Below are positions 17,569-26,186 of a stretch of DNA of 64,000 bases, in pieces. How positions within the stretch are numbered: position 1 is the first letter of the stretch; each line of letters starts with the position of its first letter. Source of the DNA: Mycolicibacterium tokaiense. Lineage in GTDB: Bacteria; Actinomycetota; Actinomycetes; Mycobacteriales; Mycobacteriaceae. Made by a program: the position numbers and the translations under genes. The DNA lies in NCBI RefSeq assembly GCF_010725885.1, contig NZ_AP022600.1:1178001-1242000 (forward strand), given 5' to 3'. The notes beneath the pieces were generated by a model. The model ran no database searches and was not told where the DNA came from. It saw only the letters and a list, made by a program, of their open reading frames with translations.

Positions 17569-17592
17569 GCTGTCCCCCGATCGGTGGACAGC
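17569..17592. promoter_or_regulatory. 24-bp near-perfect palindrome, candidate response-regulator site
   Basis: Arms GCTGTCC (17569-17575) and GGACAGC (17586-17592) flank an inner CCGATCGG palindrome, with one mismatched pair overall. It is 24 bp before the response regulator gene and 100 bp before the small peptide gene. Confidence 0.5.
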
Positions 17593-17691
17593 CGATTCCA
17601 CCTGCTCATCCACCGGTGAGCGGACAGACGCGGCGCCCCCGCCGCGAGAGAGTTGTCTCAACGGAAAACGAACGAAACAAGGAGAACCGCC

Positions 17692-17868
17692 ATGAAGCTC
17701 TTCACCAATCAGAAGGTCGCCCGCTACGTCGCCGCCCCGATGATCGGGCTGAGCATCCTCGGCGGCACCACCCTGGGCTTCACCGACTTCGCCAATCCGG
17801 CGACCGGAGATCCCGGGACCAGCCAAACCATCACCGGTGCATCAGGATTCGGCAACGGCGCCGCCTGA
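17692..17868 (+). CDS. Small secreted or membrane-anchored peptide (58 aa)
   Basis: ATG 17692 is preceded by AAGGAGA at good spacing. The product starts MKLFTNQKVARYVAAPMIGL and continues SILGGTTLGFTDFANPATGD: two to three basic residues, then about 17 hydrophobic residues, so it is either a cleaved signal peptide or a single anchor, followed by a polar Gly/Ser/Thr-rich tail of about 25 residues. I do not recognise the family. It is divergent from the response regulator/histidine kinase operon and shares an intergenic region with a long palindrome and a GTTG-TCT-CAAC repeat (17652-17662). This suggests it is a target of, or signal for, that two-component system. Confidence 0.7.
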   Translation: MKLFTNQKVARYVAAPMIGLSILGGTTLGFTDFANPATGDPGTSQTITGASGFGNGAA

Positions 17869-18075
17869 CACCCCACCGCATCTCACGCCGGTCCAGCGCC
17901 GGCGGTGCGGTCGCCCCGCGCGGTGAGCCGCAGGCTCACGACTCATCTGCCGCGGTGGCGGGTGGCCACCGTCTCCAGCCCACGGTGGCCACCAGAACGT
18001 GACACCTCCGACCCCTCGACGAAAGGCAGGTATCGATACGACAGCCGACATCGCTCCTAACTCCGTATTTTCCTT

Positions 18076-18117
18076 CACGCCCCGGCGCACACCCTCGCGC
18101 CGGGGCGTGGGGGTTTT
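18076..18117 (+). terminator. Strong intrinsic terminator
   Basis: CACGCCCCGGCGC (18076-18088) pairs perfectly with GCGCCGGGGCGTG (18097-18109) around an 8-nt loop and is followed by GGGGG and TTTT. It ends transcription before the fadE2 gene and could define the 3' end of a small RNA or of the peptide mRNA. Confidence 0.85.
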
Positions 18118-18160
18118 CCGGGCGTGTGACCGCGCCCTGAACCGCCCTCGACGCGTGTCA

Positions 18161-18166
18161 TATCGT
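18161..18166 (+). promoter_or_regulatory. -10 box of leaderless fadE2-ptpB transcript
   Basis: TATCGT fits TANNNT and lies 7 nt before ATG 18174, predicting transcription starting at or next to the start codon. Confidence 0.45.
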
Positions 18167-18173
18167 GGCGGTC

Positions 18174-19403
18174 ATGGACTTCGCGATGTCGGCCAAGGCG
18201 CAGGATTACCACCGGCGGCTCACCGCCTTCATGACCGACCACGTGATCCCCGCGGAGGCGGCCTACGACGCCTACCGCGAGCAGGTGGGCCCCAAGGACT
18301 TCACGGTGCCGCCCGTGGTCGAAGAGCTCAAGGTCAAGGCCCGCGAGCAGGGGCTCTGGAACCTCTTCCTGCCCGCCGAGTCGGGACTGACCAACCTCGA
18401 GTACGCACCGCTGGCCGAGTTGTCCGGCTGGAGCATGGAGATCGGGCCCGAGGCACTCAACTGCGCCGCCCCCGACACCGGCAACATGGAGACGTTGCAT
18501 CTGTTCGCCACCGACGAGCAGCGCACGCAGTGGCTCGAGCCGCTGCTGGCCGGCGAGATCCGCAGCGCGTTCTCCATGACCGAACCGGCGGTGGCCTCCA
18601 GCGACGCCCGCAACATCCAGACCGAGATCGTCCGCGACGGCGACCACTACGTCATCAACGGCCGCAAGTGGTGGACCTCGGGCGCCAACGACCCGCGCTG
18701 CAAGATCCTCATCGTGATGGGCCGCACCAACCCCGAGGCGGCCAGCCATCAGCAGCAGTCAATGATCCTGGTGCCGGTGGACACTCCCGGTGTCCAGATC
18801 CTGCGCTCCACCAGCGTTTTCGGTTGGCAGGACCAGCACGGGCACGCCGAGATCGTCTACGACAACGTTCGCGTGCCCGCCTCGAACCTGTTGGGCGAGG
18901 AGGGTTCCGGCTTCGCCATCGCCCAGGCCCGGCTGGGCCCCGGCCGTATCCACCACTGCATGCGGGCCATCGGCGTGGCCGAACGCGCACTGGCACTGAT
19001 GGTGGACCGGGCCAACACCCGCATCGCGTTCGGCAAGCCGCTGGCTGATCAGGGTGTGGTGCAACAGCAGATCGCGTTCTCCCGCAACGAGATCGACCAG
19101 GCCCGGCTGCTGTGCGAGAAGGCGGCGTGGACCATCGACCAGCACGGCAACAAGGAAGCGCGCAACCTGGTGGCCCAGATCAAGGCCGTCGCACCGCAGA
19201 TGGCGTGCAACGTGATCGACCGGGCCATCCAGGTGCACGGCGGCGCGGGCATCAGCGACGACACCGTGCTGGCCCGGATGTACGGCTGGCACCGCGCGAT
19301 GCGCATCTTCGACGGCCCGGACGAGGTGCACCTGCGTGCCATCGCCCGCGCCGAGGTGGGTCGCGAGAAGAGTGCCCTGGCCGCGGCGGTGACGCCGAAG
19401 TGA
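18174..19403 (+). CDS. fadE2: Acyl-CoA dehydrogenase FadE2-like
   Basis: 409 residues with an acyl-CoA dehydrogenase core: [20 protein letters not shown] (FAD-binding loop), [40 protein letters not shown] and [20 protein letters not shown] near the C-terminus. The larger size and the FadE2/ACAD10-11-like N-terminus ([20 protein letters not shown]) match Rv0154c as I recall it. ATG 18174 was preferred to GTG 18165 because the TATCGT box is 7 nt upstream, a leaderless start. The stop overlaps the ptpB start (GTGA). Relatives act on branched, long-chain or hydroxylated acyl-CoAs; the exact substrate is unknown. Confidence 0.9.
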   Translation: MDFAMSAKAQDYHRRLTAFMTDHVIPAEAAYDAYREQVGPKDFTVPPVVEELKVKAREQGLWNLFLPAESGLTNLEYAPLAELSGWSMEIGPEALNCAAPDTGNMETLHLFATDEQRTQWLEPLLAGEIRSAFSMTEPAVASSDARNIQTEIVRDGDHYVINGRKWWTSGANDPRCKILIVMGRTNPEAASHQQQSMILVPVDTPGVQILRSTSVFGWQDQHGHAEIVYDNVRVPASNLLGEEGSGFAIAQARLGPGRIHHCMRAIGVAERALALMVDRANTRIAFGKPLADQGVVQQQIAFSRNEIDQARLLCEKAAWTIDQHGNKEARNLVAQIKAVAPQMACNVIDRAIQVHGGAGISDDTVLARMYGWHRAMRIFDGPDEVHLRAIARAEVGREKSALAAAVTPK

Positions 19404-20200
19404 CCGGTCTGAGCGGCGCCTGGAACTTCCGCGACGTCGCCGAGACCGCCGGCATCACACCGGGGCTGCTGTTTCGCTCCGGAGAGCTCAGCGGCCTCGA
19501 CGACGACGGGCGCAACAGCCTGCAACAGTTGGGGATCGGGGACGTGGCCGATCTGCGCTCCGCCATCGAGGTGGACAAGCACGGCCCGGGCCTGGTGCCC
19601 GGCGGGGTGCAGATCCACCTGCTGCCGTTCATCGAGACCGTGGTCACCGACGGCGAGGCGCCGCACGAGCATGCCTTCCAGCGGCTGATGACCGAGAAGC
19701 CTTCCGACGAGTCCACCGAGGCCGCCGCCCGGCGCTACATGGCCGAGGAGTACCGCGGCTTCGCCAAGGCGGCGGGCGCCCGGCTGGCCGTGCACCGGGT
19801 GATCACCCTGCTCGGAGATCGCCGGCCGCTGCTGGCGCATTGCTTCGCCGGCAAGGATCGCACCGGCTTCACCGTCGGGGTGGTGCTGCGCGCGGCCGGC
19901 GTGGAACGTGACGCGGTGATGGCCGACTATCTGGCCAGCAATGCCGCCGCCGCATCCCTGCGAGCGCAGATCATCGACCGGATCCGCACCCGGTTCGACG
20001 GTGAGATCCCGCCGGAGATGGCGGAGTTGACCGAGGCCCGGCTCTCCGACGACGTGCTCGGCGTGCACGAGGAGTATCTGGACGCCGCGTGGGTCACCAT
20101 CGACGAGCAGTTCGGCTCGCTGGACGCCTACCTGACGGCATCGGGTGTGACGGCCGAGGACATCACCAGGCTCAGGACTGCGATTTCGGCGCGCTCGTAA
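19400..20200 (+). CDS. ptpB: Protein tyrosine/serine phosphatase, PtpB-like
   Basis: 266 residues. [10 protein letters not shown] holds the phosphatase P-loop C(X)5R, with catalytic Cys about residue 148 and Arg 154. The Lys-Asp inside the loop is the signature of mycobacterial PtpB/MptpB, a tyrosine phosphatase that also takes serine/threonine phosphates and phosphoinositides. The N-terminal [20 protein letters not shown] and the C-terminal [19 protein letters not shown] are shared with M. tuberculosis PtpB (Rv0153c). MptpB is secreted in the pathogen; there is no classical signal peptide here. Translation is coupled to fadE2 through a GTGA overlap, and a 14-bp-stem terminator covers the stop. 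Confidence 0.92.
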   Translation: MTGLSGAWNFRDVAETAGITPGLLFRSGELSGLDDDGRNSLQQLGIGDVADLRSAIEVDKHGPGLVPGGVQIHLLPFIETVVTDGEAPHEHAFQRLMTEKPSDESTEAAARRYMAEEYRGFAKAAGARLAVHRVITLLGDRRPLLAHCFAGKDRTGFTVGVVLRAAGVERDAVMADYLASNAAAASLRAQIIDRIRTRFDGEIPPEMAELTEARLSDDVLGVHEEYLDAAWVTIDEQFGSLDAYLTASGVTAEDITRLRTAISARS

Positions 20201-20230
20201 CCGCTCAGCGGTTGGCAGCGCGCCGAAATC
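20182..20230. terminator. Nested bidirectional terminator between ptpB and DUF456 gene
   Basis: GATTTCGGCGCGCT (20182-20195) pairs perfectly with AGCGCGCCGAAATC (20217-20230), and AACCGC-TCA-GCGGTT (20199-20213) forms a second hairpin inside. The structure contains the ptpB stop codon and the final bases of the convergent gene, so it can end both transcripts. Confidence 0.75.
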
Positions 20231-20711
20231 ACAAAAGAACCACGGCGCAGACCCAGACGACGGTCGACGCCAGAGCACCGAGCAGCTCGACGCCCACTGA
20301 CAGCGCCACGCCTTTGAGGGCGTGCACGGTCGAGACCCAGGCCCGGGTGGCATCACGGCGCACCCCGAGTTCGGCCAGGTACACCCCCAGGATGAACCCG
20401 AGGAACAGGCCCAGCACCGGGATCACGAAGAACCCGATGACTCCCAGCACCGCTCCCAGCACCAGGCTGCGGGTGCGGACGTCGGCTTGGCGCATCCGTT
20501 TGACGGGCCAGACGTACTTGATCACCTCGGCTGCGATGAACAGCGCCGCCACGACGCCCAGCGTGCCCCAGGACGCGGTGGTGCCTTCGACCCAGGCCCA
20601 CACCGCGATGGCTCCGAAGACCAGCAGCCCGCCGGGCAGGATCGGCACCACGATGCCGACCAGCCCGACGGCGATCGTCAGTGCAACAAGGACGATCCCC
20701 AACGTACCCAC
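20229..20711 (-). CDS. DUF456 family membrane protein
   Basis: 160 residues, almost entirely hydrophobic helices with Gly-rich repeats (LTIAVGLVGIVVPILPGGLL, LVLGAVLGVIGFFVIPVLGL, FLGFILGVYLAELGVRRDAT). This two-repeat layout is DUF456, a family of small inner-membrane proteins of unknown function. GTG 20711 was chosen because TACGTT sits 6 nt before it, giving a leaderless start; an earlier start would extend into the quinone oxidoreductase end. It converges with ptpB over a shared nested terminator. Confidence 0.85.
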   Translation of the reverse strand: MGTLGIVLVALTIAVGLVGIVVPILPGGLLVFGAIAVWAWVEGTTASWGTLGVVAALFIAAEVIKYVWPVKRMRQADVRTRSLVLGAVLGVIGFFVIPVLGLFLGFILGVYLAELGVRRDATRAWVSTVHALKGVALSVGVELLGALASTVVWVCAVVLL

Positions 20712-20727
20712 ACCGACAACGTACCCG

Positions 20728-21693
20728 TCAGGGCTCGAGCACCAGTTTGCCCAGCACTCCCCCGTCAGCCAGCATCTGCAGCGCCGCGGGCGCGTCCGAG
20801 AGCGGAAACCGTTGCGGGGCAGGCGGACGCAACCCCGCGGCCACCAGATTGGCGATGCCGGCCCCCACGTCGGCCTGCGCGCCGGGATGACGGTTGACGA
20901 ACTCACCCCACCCGACCCCGAGCACCCCGACGTTGCGCAGCAGCAGCCGGTTCACCTTGATCGTCGGGATGCCGCCGGCGGCGAAGCCGATCACCAGCAA
21001 CCGGCCCTCGGTGGCGATCACCCGGATGGCGTCGTCGAAGGCGTCACCGCCCACGGGGTCCACCACCAGATCCACGCCGCGGCCGTCGGTGGCCTCCAAC
21101 ACGGCGTCCTTCCAGCCCTCGCCCAGCGGCAGCACCAGATCCGCGCCCAGCCCGGCGACGAACTGCGCCGCATAGGGCCGGTGCACCATGGCGATCACCT
21201 TGGCGCCCAGGGCCTTTGCCATCTGCACCGCGGCGGTGCCGACCCCGCCGGCCGAACCCAGCACCAGCACCGTCTCCCCGGCGCTCAGTCCACCGCGGCG
21301 GGTCAGGGCGAAGTACATGGTGTAGTAGTTGCCCAGCAGCGCGGCGGCCTCGGCGTCGTCGACGCCCGGGGCCGTGGGCACCACCTTCTCCGCTGCCACC
21401 GCAACCTCCTCCGCATAACCGCCCAGCATGGTGAAGGCCGAGACCCGCTGCCCGACAACGAGTTCAGAACCTTCCGGTGCCGAGCGCACCACACCGGCGA
21501 CCTCCATACCCGGCACGAACGGCGGCGGCAGCTTCAGCTGGTATTCGCCGCGGGCCAGCAGCAGGTCGGGAAAGCACACCCCGGCGGCACGGACGTCGAT
21601 CACCACGTCGCCGGGACCACCCGCCACGTCGGGCACGTCCGCATAGGACATGCCCGACGGGCCGGTGAGCTCGTTGACTACACAGGCCTTCAC
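20728..21693 (-). CDS. NADPH:quinone oxidoreductase-like (zinc-free MDR) enzyme
   Basis: 321 residues of the medium-chain dehydrogenase/quinone oxidoreductase group. The N-terminal GroES-like domain (GVCFPDLLLARGEYQLKLPP, PGMEVAGVV) is followed by a Rossmann domain with VLVLGSAGGVGTAAVQMAKA, the AxxGVG-type NADP motif. Zinc-binding cysteines are absent, as in quinone oxidoreductases and enoyl reductases of this type. The GTG at 21693 overlaps the SDR stop by 4 bp. Position and content match Rv0149 as remembered. With the preceding SDR and aldehyde dehydrogenase it probably serves a lipid or aldehyde oxidation pathway. Confidence 0.88.
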   Translation of the reverse strand: MKACVVNELTGPSGMSYADVPDVAGGPGDVVIDVRAAGVCFPDLLLARGEYQLKLPPPFVPGMEVAGVVRSAPEGSELVVGQRVSAFTMLGGYAEEVAVAAEKVVPTAPGVDDAEAAALLGNYYTMYFALTRRGGLSAGETVLVLGSAGGVGTAAVQMAKALGAKVIAMVHRPYAAQFVAGLGADLVLPLGEGWKDAVLEATDGRGVDLVVDPVGGDAFDDAIRVIATEGRLLVIGFAAGGIPTIKVNRLLLRNVGVLGVGWGEFVNRHPGAQADVGAGIANLVAAGLRPPAPQRFPLSDAPAALQMLADGGVLGKLVLEP

Positions 21694-22553
21694 CGGAGGT
21701 TGAACGCAGCGGCCTTGGCGGCCGACAGATCGGTGATCTCCGACCACTTGCCGGCGATGTCGTCGACCGACGGCGGCGAGGTGAAGGTGACGCCCTCGTT
21801 CTGGAACAGCGCGGTGCGCTGCACCTTGCCCCCACCGACGATGAAAACCGAATCGGTGTCGGCCAGTTCCTCGGTGCACAGGTAGGCCACCACGGGTGCG
21901 ACGAACTCCGGCGTCAGGTTCTTGAGCACCTCGGGCGGGAGGATGTCCTCGGTCATCCGGGTGGCCGCGATGGGCGCGATGGCGTTGGTCTTGATGTTGT
22001 ACTTCGCGCCCTCCTGGGCCAGCGTGTTGATCAGGCCGACCAGACCCAGCTTGGCGGCGCCGTAGTTGGCCTGCCCGAAGTTGCCGAACAGTCCGCTGGT
22101 GGAGGTGGCCACCACCACACGGCCGAAGCTCTGCTCACGGAAGTGCGGCCAGGCCGCCCGGATGACGTTGTAGCCGCCGTAGAGATGCACCTTGAGCACG
22201 GAATCCCAGTTCTCGTAGGTCATCTTGTGGAACGTGCCGTCGCGCAGGATGCCCGCGTTGCTCACCACGCCGTCGACCTTGCCGAACTCGTCGATCGCGG
22301 TCTTGATGATGTTCTCGGCGCCGTCGGGGTCGGCCACGGAATCGTAGTTCGCCACCGCGCGCCCCCCGGCCTCGCGGATCTCGGAGACCACCTGGTCGGC
22401 CATCGCCGACCCGGAGCCAGTGCCGTCGCGCGAGCCACCGAGGTCGTTGACCACCACTGCGGCCCCTTCGCGGGCCAGCGTCAGCGCGTACTCACGGCCG
22501 AGACCGCCACCGGCACCGGTGACCACGACAACACGATCTGCAACTCCAGGCAT
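21690..22553 (-). CDS. Short-chain dehydrogenase/reductase (MFE2-like)
   Basis: 287 residues. TGAGGGLGREYALTLAREGA is the NAD(P)-binding glycine motif, SNAG (residues about 101-104) and a YGAAK active-site motif (QANYGAAKLGLVG) are present. The long N-terminal insert NDLGGSRDGTGSGSAMADQV is typical of the hydroxyacyl-CoA dehydrogenase unit of peroxisomal multifunctional enzyme 2 and of mycobacterial Rv0148. It likely oxidises 3-hydroxyacyl-CoA esters. AGGAAGG precedes ATG 22553, and the stop overlaps the quinone oxidoreductase start. Confidence 0.9.
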   Translation of the reverse strand: MPGVADRVVVVTGAGGGLGREYALTLAREGAAVVVNDLGGSRDGTGSGSAMADQVVSEIREAGGRAVANYDSVADPDGAENIIKTAIDEFGKVDGVVSNAGILRDGTFHKMTYENWDSVLKVHLYGGYNVIRAAWPHFREQSFGRVVVATSTSGLFGNFGQANYGAAKLGLVGLINTLAQEGAKYNIKTNAIAPIAATRMTEDILPPEVLKNLTPEFVAPVVAYLCTEELADTDSVFIVGGGKVQRTALFQNEGVTFTSPPSVDDIAGKWSEITDLSAAKAAAFNLR

Positions 22554-22575
22554 GTGCTTCCTTCCTAGGACCGAC

Positions 22576-23976
22576 TCAGAAGATCTTGCGCGCCAACTTC
22601 CACGCCTTCTCTGTATACGGGGGATAGATCAGCGACGATAAGTCGGGTCGGGTCGGTTTGGTCAGCACGGACTTGCGGTGGCTGAACTCCTCGAAGCCGA
22701 ACCTGCCGTGGTAGGCGCCGGTACCCGAGGGGCCGACCCCGCCGAACGGCAGCTTGTGGGTGGCGAACTGGAAGATCAGGTGGTTGACCAGCATGCCGCC
22801 GGACGACACCCGGGTGATCACGCTCTCGCGGACCGACTTGGACTTCGTGAACAGGTAGGCCGCCAGCGGCTTGGGTCGCGAGTTCACGAAAGTGATTGCC
22901 TGCTCCACGGATTCGACGGTGACCACCGGCAGGATGGGGCCGAAGATCTCGTCGCGCATCAGCGGCTCGTCCAGGTCCGGGTCCACCACTACGGTGGGCT
23001 GGATCCGCAGCGCCGCGGCATCGGTTCCGCCGCCGACGGCCACCGTTCCCTTGGTGGCGGCCAATGCGGTGGACAGCCGGTCGAAGTGCCGTTGGTTGAC
23101 GATCTTCTTGCCGCCGGCGTTCTGGGCTTCGAACTCGCTGACCGCCTCGCCCAGCTTGGCCACCAGGCGGTCACGGATGGTGGCCTCGGCCAGGATGTAG
23201 TCCGGGGCGATGCAGATCTGCCCGGAGTTGATCAGCTTGGTCCAGGCGATCCGCTTGGCGGCGACGTCGATGTCGGCGTCGGCCGCCACGATCACCGGGC
23301 TCTTGCCACCGAGTTCGAGGGTCACCGGGGTCAGGTGCGGCGCGGCGCCCTCGTAGACCCGGCGGCCGATGTCGGTGCCGCCGGTGAAGCAGAGCTTGTC
23401 GAAGCCCTGCGCGATCAGTTCCTGGCTGACTGCACCGTCCCCTTCGATGACGACGACGGCCTCGCTGTCCAGGTACCTGGGCACCAGTTCGGCCATCAGG
23501 GCCGACGACGCCGGGGCCACCTCGGAGGGCTTGAGCACGACGGTGTTGCCGGCAGCAATCGCCCCGACGGCGGGCCCGAGAGTCAGGGCGAAGGGAAAGT
23601 TCCACGCACCGATGATCAGAACGGTTCCGTAGGGCTCGTATTCGACCCATCCGCGGCCGGGCAGCTGGGAGAACTCCAACAGGCGGTGCTTGCGCTTGAC
23701 CCACTTGCCGACGCTGCGGGCAGCGACACGGGCCTCACCGGCGGTGCCCGCCACGTCCGCCAGCCACGCCTCGAACGGAGAGCGGTCCAGATCTGCGGCC
23801 AGGGCCTCGGCGATGCGGCCCTCGTTCTCGGTCAGCAGCCTCTCCAGCGCCTCGAGCTGCGTACGCCGCCAGTGCACCGAGCGGGTGCGACCGGAGGCGA
23901 ACACCGACCGGAGACCGGCCACGATGGATGGGATGTCTGTGGCCGCGGTGGGTGGCGCGACGGATTCTGTGGTCAT
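22576..23976 (-). CDS. Aldehyde dehydrogenase family protein (class 3-like)
   Basis: 466 residues, the shorter class-3/fatty-aldehyde-type length. LTLGPAVGAIAAGNTVVLKP and LCFTGGTDIGRRVYEGAAPH are cofactor regions, VTLELGGKSPVIVAADADID carries the general-base Glu, and NSGQICIAPDYILAE holds the catalytic Cys (about residue 250). The C-terminal hydrophobic tail 'LSSLIYPPYTEKAWKLARKI' is common in this group. AGGGAGGTA lies just before ATG 23976. A perfect CCAACCA-CC-TGGTTGG palindrome 40 bp upstream suggests TetR control of this gene and the SDR/oxidoreductase pair that follows. Confidence 0.92.
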   Translation of the reverse strand: MTTESVAPPTAATDIPSIVAGLRSVFASGRTRSVHWRRTQLEALERLLTENEGRIAEALAADLDRSPFEAWLADVAGTAGEARVAARSVGKWVKRKHRLLEFSQLPGRGWVEYEPYGTVLIIGAWNFPFALTLGPAVGAIAAGNTVVLKPSEVAPASSALMAELVPRYLDSEAVVVIEGDGAVSQELIAQGFDKLCFTGGTDIGRRVYEGAAPHLTPVTLELGGKSPVIVAADADIDVAAKRIAWTKLINSGQICIAPDYILAEATIRDRLVAKLGEAVSEFEAQNAGGKKIVNQRHFDRLSTALAATKGTVAVGGGTDAAALRIQPTVVVDPDLDEPLMRDEIFGPILPVVTVESVEQAITFVNSRPKPLAAYLFTKSKSVRESVITRVSSGGMLVNHLIFQFATHKLPFGGVGPSGTGAYHGRFGFEEFSHRKSVLTKPTRPDLSSLIYPPYTEKAWKLARKIF

Positions 23977-24015
23977 GGCAGTACCTCCCTGGCGCGGGCG
24001 TTTGGCTCATGTTAA

Positions 24016-24031
24016 CCAACCACCTGGTTGG
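24016..24031. promoter_or_regulatory. Perfect palindrome CCAACCA-N2-TGGTTGG, candidate TetR operator
   Basis: CCAACCA (24016-24022) and TGGTTGG (24025-24031) are perfect inverted arms. It lies 40 bp before the aldehyde dehydrogenase ATG and 25 bp after the end of the methyltransferase gene. A degenerate relative is in front of the TetR gene at 1126-1140. Confidence 0.6.
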
Positions 24032-24055
24032 GCGACAGGGGTCTGCGCAGGACGG

Positions 24056-25006
<951 letters not shown>

Positions 25007-25093
25007 TCACCGGCCGGCTGGGCGCCGGCGTTCGGGCGCCATGCTACCTGGGAAGTTAGGCAACCTAGCTGTCGGCCGACCGCGCCGCTCCGG

Positions 25094-25729
25094 TCAGGTC
25101 TGGAACTCCCAGAGTTTCTGGCGCAGAAGCAGTTTCAGCTGGTCGGTGATGCGCTCCAGCCCGTCCTGGTCAGCCACGAAACCGGCATAGAAGCCCATGC
25201 CCCACAGCACCGCGACCAGCATCTCGACCAGCGACTGCACGTCGGTGTCGGTCCGCAGTTCACCGGAGCCGATGGATTCGTTGACCGCCCACCGGACGAA
25301 CTGCCGCGACGTCTCGAGGGAGTCGTTCTTGGCCTGGTTCAGCTCGGGATGGCGCTGCGACTCCAGCACTGCGGTCACCAGGAACGCCGCCGCCGAGCGG
25401 TCTTTCTCGTCGACCTTGATGGCCGCCTCGACGAAGGCGACCAGCCGCTCGACCAGCGAACCGGCCTCCTGAGCACGCTCGGCGCCGGCGGTCGCGACCA
25501 CGTTGTTGGTCTGCTCCACCAGCTCCTGGTACAGGATCCGCTTACTGGCGAAGTAATGATTGATCGCGGGCCGGGTGAGGTCGGCACGGATGGCGATGGC
25601 CTGGAAGGTGGCAGCGTCGTAACCGAGTTCGCTGAACACCTGACGCGCCGCTTGCAGAATTCGCTCCCGAGTTTCGGCAGCCTTCGCTGCCGGGGGACGA
25701 CCGGGTCCTCTACTTGCTGTATGCGGCAC
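25094..25729 (-). CDS. TetR family transcriptional regulator (Rv0144-like)
   Basis: 211 residues. After a basic GRPPAAKAAETRERI stretch comes the HTH (VFSELGYDAATFQAIAIRAD, then LTRPAINHYFASKRILYQEL). GTG 25729 was preferred: CACAAT ends 6 nt before it, as in the leaderless genes nearby, and no ribosome binding site is seen for either GTG 25729 or GTG 25747. It heads the reverse-strand series methyltransferase, aldehyde dehydrogenase, SDR, oxidoreductase and is a good candidate for the factor binding the palindrome at 24016-24031. The 457 bp on its other side separates it from a FUSC transporter gene. Confidence 0.85.
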   Translation of the reverse strand: MPHTASRGPGRPPAAKAAETRERILQAARQVFSELGYDAATFQAIAIRADLTRPAINHYFASKRILYQELVEQTNNVVATAGAERAQEAGSLVERLVAFVEAAIKVDEKDRSAAAFLVTAVLESQRHPELNQAKNDSLETSRQFVRWAVNESIGSGELRTDTDVQSLVEMLVAVLWGMGFYAGFVADQDGLERITDQLKLLLRQKLWEFQT

Positions 25730-26186
25730 GGTCAAATTGTGCCACACGTCACGGCCCGACGATTTCGGAAATTGCGGAAGCGCGGCGGAACGCCGATCCT
25801 GAACATCAATTTCTACCCCTCGCGTTTTCAGCTCCGCCCCGACCAGGAGATTGTCTCACCAGCCTCTGACCGTTGTCATCAGGACTGCGGTCCCCTTAGC
25901 TGCGTTACGAAAACGTCAGATTTTTGCTGAGACAGAGTCTACCGGGTCGTCAATAATGCGGGTCCGCAAACGTCCGCGGAATCGTGCGTTCGCGTCAAAA
26001 AATGGCACGAGCTGCCAAGATCAGCTATTGAATTTGCCAGGAAACTCGACGCTCGTAAACTGTCGTAGCAAAGCCGGGTTCGAGAACTGAATTCCGACCC
26101 GTTCTCATTTGGTCACGGCCGTTACCGGATTTCCCCTTCTACCGTCGGATGCAGGCACCCTACCGACCAACATTTACGGTTGAGCC
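25730..26186. other. 457-bp AT-richer intergenic region
   Basis: No gene is convincing. The base composition is visibly lower in GC than the flanks, with A/T runs such as ATTTTTGC and CAAAAAATGG. It contains TGTCTCA (25852-25858) facing TGAGACA (25928-25934), AGAC-AGA-GTCT (25931-25941), and stems CGGGT/ACCCG (26075-26101) and GAGAAC/GTTCTC (26082-26106). It holds the promoter of the FUSC gene (TACGGT, 26175-26180). It may carry regulatory sites or be a scar of past insertion. Confidence 0.4.
26175..26180 (+). promoter_or_regulatory. -10 box of leaderless FUSC gene
   Basis: TACGGT lies 6 nt before ATG 26187, matching the TANNNT leaderless pattern seen repeatedly in this window. Confidence 0.45.

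Larger units (their letters stand above)
17869..18173. other. 305-bp intergenic region rich in hairpins
   Basis: No coding frame is convincing here. Visible structures are CGCCGG/CCGGCG (17887-17905), GTGAGCC-GCA-GGCTCAC (17923-17939), a 12-bp stem GGTGGCCACCGT/ACGGTGGCCACC (17961-17972/17982-17993), the palindrome GTATCGATAC (18030-18039) and a strong intrinsic terminator (18076-18117). It could be the 3' UTR of the peptide mRNA, or a separate structured small RNA ending at the terminator. Confidence 0.5.

Noticed and set aside
25851..26090. 79-codon forward frame in the AT-richer gap
   Set aside because: No ribosome binding site, no recognisable motif and codon use unlike the neighbours; nothing supports expression.
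26075..26106. GGGTTCGAGAAC resembling a tRNA T-arm
   Set aside because: The 5-bp stem cannot form as in a T-arm, and no acceptor, D or anticodon arm is present; it forms part of a larger inverted repeat instead.
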